Assembly (NCBI GenBank): GCA_036872755.1
Contig: JAVHNS010000002.1
Coordinates: 744,001-808,000 of the forward strand
DNA length: 64,000 nucleotides
Direction of reading: 5' to 3'
Origin: Orbilia blumenaviensis
Taxonomy: Eukaryota > Ascomycota > Orbiliomycetes > Orbiliales > Orbiliaceae
The notes beneath the pieces were generated by a model. It made no database searches. It had not been told where the DNA came from and saw only the letters and a list, made by a program, of their open reading frames with translations. How positions within the stretch are numbered: position 1 is the stretch's first letter; each line of letters starts with the position of its first letter. A program made the translations under genes and the position numbers. Below, one piece after another: positions 35,084 through 42,342 of the stretch.

Positions 35084-38000
35084 CTAATCTCTATTTTTCT
35101 TAGGTCTTCCTCGTCCTCGTTTAGGTGCAGGGGCATCAGGTTGATGGGGTGGGTCCCTGTTCCTAAGGTAATCCTGTATAGTTTGTGGCGAAATATTTTC
35201 TTCTGGTTGCCAAGAATCGTCTTCTGGTCCGTAGGGAGCAGCCCAACGAATAAGGTATTCGTTGTCGCCGTTAGGTCCGTCAAGGATTCTTTCAACTTCG
35301 TATTCCGCGTAGTCGTCGTATTCGATTTCAATCTCGTTCGGGTCTTCTCTGAGTCCTGGAGGGGCTCTTTCTAAGACTGAGACATGAAATGTCTTGTGTA
35401 TCCGTGTTGGTCCAGGTATGTCAAGTTCAAAATGGTGCTTTCCAAGTTTCTTCTTGATTACGTATGGGCCAAATTTCTGAAAATCAAGTTTTTTATTAGG
35501 TCGCTTGGTTTTCAAGTTTCGTGCAAGCAGATATGCTTTATCTCCTTCTTTAAAATCTGGGGCTTCCTCCCGTCGTTTGTCGTAGTAATGGCTCATTCTT
35601 TCTTGTGAGAACTGAAGGTCTTTTACGAGAATATTATGAGCATTCTTCATTGATTTCATATGTTCTTCAGCTTCGGGGACAACTTCTTTCGGCGTGAGAG
35701 GGGGAAGAATAGCCTTAGGCGTCCATCCTCTCAGTACTTCGTACGGGGTGTACTTAGTAGTTGAATGTTGAGAAGTGTTGTAGGTGAATTCTGCCATGGG
35801 TAGAAGGGGTATCCAATTATTTTGAGCGTAGTTGAGGAAGTTTCGAAGGTAGATTTCAAGGGTTTGGATGAGTCTCTCGGAGGCTCCGTCCGTTTGAGCG
35901 TGACCTTTGGTTGCAATGTTCAATTTAGTACCAGTTTGGTTCATAATTGACTGCCAATATTTGCTCGTAAAAAGAGGGTCGCGATCAGAAATGTGTTTTC
36001 GTTGGATTCCATATTTAGAGAAAACATGGTTGTGGTAGACTTGTTGTAATTCTTTGGCTCCCCATTGGCTATCCCATGGGACAAAAATAGCAACTTTTGT
36101 CAACTTGTCCGTGATAACCAATATTTCGTCGTACAGCTTGTTGGTGAGGGGGTCTCGTGCTGGAGGCATTCCTTGTACAAAGTCGTAAGTAATAACTTCG
36201 AAGGGTGCACTTGGTACGTCGTGTGGTTGAAGGGTTCCGTAAGGTTTGTGTCGGTTAGGCTTGTTTCTGCAGCAAAGATCGCAAGTTTTGATGTATTCTT
36301 CGATCTGCTTTCTCATCTGAGGCCAGAAATAAGTCTTTGTGATAAGTTCCTGAGTACGGTCAATTCCAAGATGACCATGAGCTGGGTGATCGTGGTGTAA
36401 AGAGATGATTTCTTCTTGAAGTTTCTTAGTTGGGATGTAGAACGAGTCTCGAAACATAATAATTCCGTCGACTAATTCAAAGTGAGGGGGTGTATCTTCT
36501 TTCTTCAAGATCCGTTGTGCAACAGGGTCTTGTTCATAGGCTTTGAGGACTTTCTGTCGAAGATCATCTTCGATATTGTGTTCTGTCAGATTCAGGGATT
36601 TATTGATGAGAATCTGGTCCTTAGTATCGCCATATTTGAGAATTGCTCCTTTGTCAGGTTCAACGCCTTTGACAAGGTCTGGTCTCCTGCTTATCGCATC
36701 TGCGAGAGCATTCTCTTTTCCTTTAAAGTGTATTATCTTCATGCTATATTCGCTGAGGAGTTCCCACCATCGAACTTGCCGTCTGCTAAGTTCCTTCGTG
36801 GTTAGGAAGTAAGTGAGGTTCTTGTGATCGGATAGAACTGTGAAAGGTTCTTTGCTTTGGAGGTAAACGCGCCATTTTCGACATGCTTCTACAATAGCCA
36901 TCAATTCCTTGTCATGAATAGCGTATCGCAGTTGCGTAGCATCGAATTTGTGAGAGATGTAGGCAATGGGGTACCATTGTTTGTCCTTATGGAGTTGGAG
37001 TAAGCAGGCTCCTAGCGCTGCTGTAGAGGCGTCGGTTTCAATCTTGATAGGTAATTTCGGATCGTAAAGTTTGAGAATGGGGGCGGAGGTAAATGATTTT
37101 TTCAGAGTTTCAAAGGCTTGAACTCTTTCGGGCGTCATTTCAAACTTCAGTTGTTTCTTGGTGAGTTCGGAAAGCGCTGCTGACATGAAGCTGTATTTCC
37201 GAATAAATCGTCGATAATAATTGCAAAGTCCAAGAAATGACTGCACTTCTTTGACATTCTCAGGGAGAGGCCAATCTTGAATGGCTTGAACCTTCTTTGG
37301 GTCCATCTTAATTCCATTCGAGGTGACTATGGCTCCTAAGAATTCGCATTCAGTAACAGCAAATTCTGACTTGTCTAGCGCCACACGTAGGTCGTAGTCC
37401 CGGAGGGATTTCAACACTGCGTTGACGTTTTCCTTGTGTTTTCCCAGCGTCTTGCTGAAAATCAAAATGTCATCTAGGTAGACAACACAAATGACATCTA
37501 TGTGCTCTCGAAGCACATGGTTCATAAAAGCTTGGAAAGAAGCTGGTGCATTGGTTAGCCCAAATGGCATAACCAAGTATTCAAATAGACCGTAGCGGCA
37601 TCGAAAAGCCGTTTTCCATTCTTCTCCTGGATTTATCCTGATATTGTAGTAGGCATTGATAATATCCAATTTGGTGAAGTAATTTGCTCCTGTTAAGCGA
37701 TCGAAAGACTCGCTTATCAGTGGTAGGGGTCCAGTGTCTTTGATCGTAATGTCGTTCAAGCTTCTGTAATCGATACATATTCGCAGTTTTCCATTAGGTT
37801 TTGGTACGAATAGTATAGGGTGTCCTGCGGGTGAGTTAGAAGGTCGTATGAATCCATTGCGAAGGTTTTCGTCAATGTATTCGCGTAGAGCCGCAGTTTC
37901 TTCTTCTGTACATGCGTATATAGGTAGAGATTTTGGTTGGGTTCCTTCCTTTAGAGGGATATGATGTGTGAATTGATTGATTTTCGGTAGGGGGTCCCTT

Positions 38001-38644
38001 TCGTCTGGGGGCTGAAAGACCAATTTATTATCTTCGAGAATCCAATCTGGAATCTCCTTCTTTTCTTTGTTAATTTCTCGTATTTTGAGAAAAACATGTC
38101 TTATGGAATGAGGTTTGTTTCGGAGACGGTTGTTAACTTCTTTTTGTGACATATGTTGGGTGAGTCGGTGATGAGCTTCTTTTGGGGGTCGATTGTCCGG
38201 TCGGATCTTGGAATAGATCTTTCTACAATCGCATCTCGAGAATTCAAGGTGTCGAGTTTTCCAGTTAATACTTGGGTTATGTTCTTCCAACCAAGGGAAT
38301 CCGAGAACCAATTCGTGGGGGGTCTCTAGGATATCCATCGTGATTGTTTCCAAGTGTCCATTTATAAGAAGTGTGAAAGTGGTTTCGTGAGTGATTGTTC
38401 CAAGAGGGCTATTATCGAAGGCGGTAACATGTGTTTTCTGAAGTTTCTGAATGTAAGGTAGTTTAAGTTGTTTGACAACTTCGGGGTGAATGAATGAATC
38501 TTCTGCTCCACAGTCTAATAAAGACGTGCTGGAGTTTCCGTTAATGTTGACTGGTAGAAAGAAATGATTTTTGGTTGACTGTAAGGAAAGTTGTTTGGAT
38601 GGTCCATTTTTAACGATGCGTAACTTGGACCCTTCAGGCGGCAT
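35084..38644 (-). CDS. pol: Pol polyprotein (PR-RT-RH-IN-chromodomain)
   Basis: 1186 residues from its first ATG, which lies 17 nt after the gag stop and inside the frameshift pseudoknot; the frame is open upstream, so it is probably made as Gag-Pol. Aspartic protease: SLLDCGAEDSFI with D44 but Cys in place of the usual Ser/Thr of DS/TG. Reverse transcriptase: LDIINAYYNIRI, MPFGLTNAPASFQ and YLDD at 389-392. RNase H: TDAS at 537-540. Integrase: HHCC zinc site (HPAHGHLGI ... CDLCC, about 753-791) and a D,D-35-E-type core with D821, ISDRDP (886-890) and E923. A GPY/F module (FGPYVIKKKL) follows, then a chromodomain (YEVERILDG ... EYLIRWAAPYGPEDDSW, about 1108-1160). The last residues KRGRGRPKK form an AT-hook-like motif. 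All catalytic motifs are intact. Confidence 0.96.
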   Translation of the reverse strand: MPPEGSKLRIVKNGPSKQLSLQSTKNHFFLPVNINGNSSTSLLDCGAEDSFIHPEVVKQLKLPYIQKLQKTHVTAFDNSPLGTITHETTFTLLINGHLETITMDILETPHELVLGFPWLEEHNPSINWKTRHLEFSRCDCRKIYSKIRPDNRPPKEAHHRLTQHMSQKEVNNRLRNKPHSIRHVFLKIREINKEKKEIPDWILEDNKLVFQPPDERDPLPKINQFTHHIPLKEGTQPKSLPIYACTEEETAALREYIDENLRNGFIRPSNSPAGHPILFVPKPNGKLRICIDYRSLNDITIKDTGPLPLISESFDRLTGANYFTKLDIINAYYNIRINPGEEWKTAFRCRYGLFEYLVMPFGLTNAPASFQAFMNHVLREHIDVICVVYLDDILIFSKTLGKHKENVNAVLKSLRDYDLRVALDKSEFAVTECEFLGAIVTSNGIKMDPKKVQAIQDWPLPENVKEVQSFLGLCNYYRRFIRKYSFMSAALSELTKKQLKFEMTPERVQAFETLKKSFTSAPILKLYDPKLPIKIETDASTAALGACLLQLHKDKQWYPIAYISHKFDATQLRYAIHDKELMAIVEACRKWRVYLQSKEPFTVLSDHKNLTYFLTTKELSRRQVRWWELLSEYSMKIIHFKGKENALADAISRRPDLVKGVEPDKGAILKYGDTKDQILINKSLNLTEHNIEDDLRQKVLKAYEQDPVAQRILKKEDTPPHFELVDGIIMFRDSFYIPTKKLQEEIISLHHDHPAHGHLGIDRTQELITKTYFWPQMRKQIEEYIKTCDLCCRNKPNRHKPYGTLQPHDVPSAPFEVITYDFVQGMPPARDPLTNKLYDEILVITDKLTKVAIFVPWDSQWGAKELQQVYHNHVFSKYGIQRKHISDRDPLFTSKYWQSIMNQTGTKLNIATKGHAQTDGASERLIQTLEIYLRNFLNYAQNNWIPLLPMAEFTYNTSQHSTTKYTPYEVLRGWTPKAILPPLTPKEVVPEAEEHMKSMKNAHNILVKDLQFSQERMSHYYDKRREEAPDFKEGDKAYLLARNLKTKRPNKKLDFQKFGPYVIKKKLGKHHFELDIPGPTRIHKTFHVSVLERAPPGLREDPNEIEIEYDDYAEYEVERILDGPNGDNEYLIRWAAPYGPEDDSWQPEENISPQTIQDYLRNRDPPHQPDAPAPKRGRGRPKKNRD

Positions 38645-38671
38645 CGAGTCCTGAAGTTTTCTTAGTTTTTT
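38614..38671 (-). promoter_or_regulatory. Programmed -1 ribosomal frameshift signal between gag and pol
   Basis: In sense: slippery heptamer A AAA AAC (38671-38665) in the gag frame, directly before the UAA; an 8-nt spacer (38664-38657); stem 1 CTTCAGG with CCTGAAG (38656-38650 and 38638-38632); and, from the stem-1 loop, CGATGC (38646-38641) pairing with GCATCG (38619-38614) downstream. Connecting loops are 3, 2 and 12 nt, the geometry of an H-type pseudoknot. A -1 slip enters a frame that is open straight into pol (leading to CTTCAGGACTCG and then ATG). Confidence 0.85.
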
Positions 38672-41600
38672 CCTTCCATGTTCATTCTTCCATAGACGTC
38701 GGCAAATTCAATCTTGTTGATGTGGAGGAATCTGTTGGGTCTTGGTTCAAGGTGACCTCGTTTAAGATCGGTGATTTTAAGTCGGTAGTAAGGTGAGGCA
38801 GGGTCATCCTGTCCGTGGTTGGGGTGATCTTCCTGGAAATGATGTCTGAAGTCAAGCCAGGTGTCAAAGGTGAGGTCTCGGCAGTACATGCATCGCCATC
38901 CTACGTTTCGAGCATTTGGTTTGATTTCTAGGACATGAGGATTTCCAGTGAAGGTGACATATTTTCGGGTGTGGTTGATACAGAGGTCGTATCCTCCATA
39001 AAACGAGTAGACAGCTGGTTTTCTGCAGAGTCGGCATCGGCGATTCTCCTTCTTGATCAAGCCGTGCTTGGTGATATGTTTGGTACCGGCTGTACAATAG
39101 TGTTTGTCCTTTCTGTGGTATTCTGTGGTTTCTTCCTCGTAGTCGGTGTCGAATTGAGTGATGCAAGTATCTTGGTGAGTTAAGAGTTGAATGATGGTTC
39201 GAAAGGGATATTGACAGGGGCATTTCCTGCAATTAAAAGGGGTATTGGGATCGTAGGGGGTAAGTTGGACGAAGTTGAAATATCCAGTGTATAAGCTCCA
39301 TCCATCGTGGCAGAGATCGCAAAGATAGAGAGCGTGGTCGTAGAGTCTCACATCTGAGGGTCGGGTCTCGCACAGGTGGCAATCGGGAGCAACTTCCCAA
39401 TATTCCGAAGCAATGCATCCAATCTCATCGGTTTGTTCGTAGGTAGGAGGGGAATCGACGTCTTCGATTCCTTTATGGTAGGTTTCCCAATCTTCTGCAA
39501 AGTCGACTCCATAAAGGTCGCTATTAGCATAGAAGAGGGCATCTTGGTATTTCTTAGAGGAGGGCCATTTCCGGTTTTCAGCATATCTGTATCCGGCACA
39601 TCCAGCAGTGAAAGTAGTGTAGCAGTCTAGACATCTGCGGTCCGATCGACTTTGAGTTGTACGGTTGTAACTTTCGCGCCAGTTGTGGGTTCCTTTCTGA
39701 CAATCCATACATCGGACTTGTCCTTCTTCGAGTTCCATAGGGATTATGTCGTCAACGTAGGTCTCAGGGGCAAAGGCTTCGTCGTCATCCCAGCTCCTGT
39801 AGGACGTAGTTGAAGGGCTAGAGGGAACTTCTTTGTAGGCTTCCTCTTCATCACTTGAGTGTTCCATAGGAAGATCTTCCCATCTGTGGGAGATTTGGTC
39901 GTAAGCGAGTGATAAATCCATTTTGGTGAGGGGGTCCTCTACTACATTAGTGGATCGTAGATGAACCTTAGGATTTCGTGGTATGGGGTCAATATGAACT
40001 AGGCGGGTATAGTGAATCCCTTCAGACATGTACTCCTGGAAGAGTTCTCCGTTAGGGCGCCTCTCGTAGTTCAAATGAACTCCAGGCGTCGGATTGTTCC
40101 AAAGCCAATGATATTCTTGAGGAGTTGGATCATGGGTGACTGGGGCAACTTCAAGTCCAGTTTCTTCTTCTTGGGTGGTAGACTCGGGGGTGTTCATAGG
40201 TTGATCGGAGGTGGTTGAGCAGTTTGAGGCTTGCTCAAGAATTCGCTGCTGAAGTTGTTCGATCTCCTGAGGAGTAGACTGGTGTGTCATTTGAACTTTC
40301 TTCGTAGTAGGTGGTGGTGGAGAGTTGGTGTTCGCGAATCTGACATTTCTGCGTTGTTGAAATGTGTTATTTTGTCGTGGCTCGTCGCAATTTCTAGCAA
40401 TATGCCCAGATTTGTTGCAATTGTAGCAAATAGGGCTGTTAGATTTTGGTCCCTTGGGCTCCTTGTTGTGCGGGTAATTGTGTCGAGTTGTGTTGAGATC
40501 CATGGGGGCTGGGCCAAAAGTTTTATTTGGAGTAAAACTTCCATCCTTATTCTTACGCCAGTTCCCATTTCCTTTATTATTCTGGTTCTGGGGTGCCTTC
40601 CCCTTGTTCTTGTCCTTCTTAGGACCATGGTCGTGGAAATTCTTCTTTCCCTGACCGTGCTTATTTCGCCAGTAGATGTCGTCGATTTCGATGACCATCT
40701 TCTGCATTTCCATGCGTTCGAGGGGTTTTCCGAGTTGTTGTTCTCTGAGAAGGACTTGAACCTTCAGCTCTGGTTTCAATCCTTCTCGGGCTCGGTAGGT
40801 GATGTTGGATTCGTCCCATTCGGTGAGAAGGGCGATTTGGTTGAACTTGTGGAAGTATCCACGAGCTGAGTTAGTCTGTTTGAGTCCTTCAAGGTCCCTA
40901 CGGGCCTTGTTAACCTTATCGTCTTCTCCGCATTGTTGTTTAAGGAACGTGACGAATTCCTCGAAATTCGTCATGATCTTGAGGATGTGGGCGTCAGAGG
41001 CGGTTCCATTCTTGACATAATGATTATTGTAGTTGATGAATGCTTGGAGGATCGGGTCTTCCAAGTACATTCCTGCAAAGATGACCTTGAGTCTGTCATT
41101 TGGAAATCTGTCACCCTGTACTTCAAAATGGGTTGAGAGTTGGTGGAGAAAGTGATCAATTTTCTCGGGTTTGCCAGAGTACTTTATTGGGTCTCCGATT
41201 TTAGGTGCCTTGTTAGTACCGGTTCTGACTTTTTCCTTGTCGTAATCCGTTTTGAGGGTTTCATATTCCAATTGTTTCTGTAAGAGCGCTTCTTCCTTGT
41301 CTGCGACAGCTTGCTTGTATTCTACTTCCAAAGTGGCTATTCTCGTCATGAGATCTTCCACAGTTGGTGGAATCTGTCCACTTGAGGGTCCTCCTACGCT
41401 GGCCATTGCGTTGAGTAAGTCTGATGCTGTGCTAAGTAGTCGTTCGTGTCTTCGAAAATGATCTAGCGTCGGCTGTATCCTAGTCGTAACGCTGATGTAT
41501 TCAGTGTCTCTATATTGTCCGGACGGAACACTGATTCGTACTAATTCTAAATCTTCACTGTCAGTGGTTAGCTCTAGAGGGGGTAATTCAACCTGTTCTG

Positions 41601-41739
41601 CAGATGATTCTTCTGTCTGCGTCTGTTGATCTTGAGTTGCAACTGGTAGACGTATTACTCTATCAAAGAGATTGTCTCCTATTCCGTAAGTAGTGCCGTG
41701 GAAGTCGTGATATTCGGCGTCACTGCTATTGCTTGACAT
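38662..41739 (-). CDS. gag: Gag polyprotein with long zinc-finger-rich C-terminal extension
   Basis: 1025 residues starting 40 nt after the 5' LTR. The first part (to about 400) is a Ty3-type capsid region: a coiled coil near 130-165, KIGDPIKYSGKPEKIDHFLH, and SARGYFHKFNQIALLTEWDE. A basic linker leads to a CCHC nucleocapsid knuckle, CYNCNKSGHIARNC (438-451). The following roughly 570 residues are unusual for Gag: an acidic stretch, then CMDC...CLDC, CHLCETRPSD...LCDLC, CRKCPCQYPFRTIIQLLTHQ, CRLCRKPAVYSFYGGYDLCI and CMYCRDLTFDTWLDFRHHFQ, reading as several C2C2, C2HC or C2H2-like fingers. Their role is unknown; RNA, DNA or host-protein binding are options. The frame ends with GKN and a stop embedded in the -1 frameshift signal. 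Confidence 0.92.
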   Translation of the reverse strand: MSSNSSDAEYHDFHGTTYGIGDNLFDRVIRLPVATQDQQTQTEESSAEQVELPPLELTTDSEDLELVRISVPSGQYRDTEYISVTTRIQPTLDHFRRHERLLSTASDLLNAMASVGGPSSGQIPPTVEDLMTRIATLEVEYKQAVADKEEALLQKQLEYETLKTDYDKEKVRTGTNKAPKIGDPIKYSGKPEKIDHFLHQLSTHFEVQGDRFPNDRLKVIFAGMYLEDPILQAFINYNNHYVKNGTASDAHILKIMTNFEEFVTFLKQQCGEDDKVNKARRDLEGLKQTNSARGYFHKFNQIALLTEWDESNITYRAREGLKPELKVQVLLREQQLGKPLERMEMQKMVIEIDDIYWRNKHGQGKKNFHDHGPKKDKNKGKAPQNQNNKGNGNWRKNKDGSFTPNKTFGPAPMDLNTTRHNYPHNKEPKGPKSNSPICYNCNKSGHIARNCDEPRQNNTFQQRRNVRFANTNSPPPPTTKKVQMTHQSTPQEIEQLQQRILEQASNCSTTSDQPMNTPESTTQEEETGLEVAPVTHDPTPQEYHWLWNNPTPGVHLNYERRPNGELFQEYMSEGIHYTRLVHIDPIPRNPKVHLRSTNVVEDPLTKMDLSLAYDQISHRWEDLPMEHSSDEEEAYKEVPSSPSTTSYRSWDDDEAFAPETYVDDIIPMELEEGQVRCMDCQKGTHNWRESYNRTTQSRSDRRCLDCYTTFTAGCAGYRYAENRKWPSSKKYQDALFYANSDLYGVDFAEDWETYHKGIEDVDSPPTYEQTDEIGCIASEYWEVAPDCHLCETRPSDVRLYDHALYLCDLCHDGWSLYTGYFNFVQLTPYDPNTPFNCRKCPCQYPFRTIIQLLTHQDTCITQFDTDYEEETTEYHRKDKHYCTAGTKHITKHGLIKKENRRCRLCRKPAVYSFYGGYDLCINHTRKYVTFTGNPHVLEIKPNARNVGWRCMYCRDLTFDTWLDFRHHFQEDHPNHGQDDPASPYYRLKITDLKRGHLEPRPNRFLHINKIEFADVYGRMNMEGKN

Positions 41740-41768
41740 ACGATTCTCGCCTTACCGTTGAGAGTCGG

Positions 41769-41777
41769 ATCGGTCAA
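41769..41777 (-). other. Primer-binding site of self-priming type
   Basis: The sense sequence TTGACCGAT begins two bases after the 5' LTR. There is no TGG start as expected for a tRNA 3' end. Instead it is the exact complement of ATCGGTCAA within the LTR (42001-41993 in sense). Tf1/sushi-group chromoviruses fold the 5' end of their RNA back on such a site to prime reverse transcription. Assignment by this analogy. Confidence 0.6.
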
Positions 41778-41779
41778 AG

Positions 41780-42337
41780 TGTTACACCTGTCCCGGGTAT
41801 TTCCCAAATAGGAAATTCCTAAAACAGCCTAGCGTTCTTTGGCTAATCGTATTCTCAATCTAAAGTATTCAGATTATTCTCTCAAGGTAAGCTGGGTTGA
41901 ATATAGAGATATCAAATAGTGTAACTCCTAGTAAGGGGATACTAGGTTCAATGGGTAAAGGTAGTAAACAGAGTGTATTGAGTATTGATAAGTTGACCGA
42001 TGGAGTCTAAGAAAGAATCCTGAGACTGCCATCGTTCAAAGGTCCTTATATACATGAGCGTCGTCCATACAAATGTGAATCGTCTATAGACTTGGGCGTT
42101 ATGTGCCCCGGAGGGCGTTATGTGCACATAACGCGCCAAGCCACACATAACGCTTTCTGCATGGTTTGTTCTGGGAGTTGTGTTGTCGGCACAACACAGT
42201 CCAATCCGTCTCTTTTCTGGTATGGTTTTCTCCCGCCGGATATTTATAATAAAAATCATCTCGGTGTGAGAAACAGCCTGCGAAAACGGACTCATGTTTG
42301 ACACGCCAAGACATACCTAGTATGGCTGGCCGTGACA
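41780..42337 (-). repeat. 5' LTR of the chromovirus
   Basis: 558 bp. In sense it contains a TATATAAGG box (42052-42044), a candidate transcript start (42001) and a cluster of GCGTTATGTG boxes in U3 (about 42096-42153) including a 20-bp palindrome. Confidence 0.93.
42044..42052 (-). promoter_or_regulatory. TATA box of the chromovirus LTR promoter
   Basis: TATATAAGG on the minus strand, 43 nt upstream of the sequence complementary to the primer site. A spacing of about 40 nt is reasonable for a fungal transcription start. Confidence 0.6.
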
Positions 42338-42342
42338 AAACA

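Larger units (their letters stand above)
33148..42337 (-). mobile_element. Intact Ty3/gypsy chromovirus-type LTR retrotransposon
   Basis: 9190 bp, sense on the minus strand. LTRs of 558 bp (33148-33705 and 41780-42337) begin TGTTAC on the plus strand and end TGACA. They looked identical wherever I compared them. The target duplication is AAACA (33143-33147 and 42338-42342). In sense order: 5' LTR, self-primer-type site, gag, a -1 frameshift signal, pol (protease, reverse transcriptase, RNase H, integrase with GPY/F and chromodomain), an antisense spliced gene, polypurine tract, 3' LTR. Both main frames are free of stops. The element shows none of the transition load of its surroundings, so it inserted after those were mutated. 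Identical LTRs and open frames imply recent insertion and possible activity. Confidence 0.95.

Noticed and set aside
35081..41461. Plus-strand frames opposite gag and pol (up to 212 codons)
   Set aside because: They are shadows of the intact gag and pol frames. Unlike the 34031-34729 gene, they lack splice signals and motifs.
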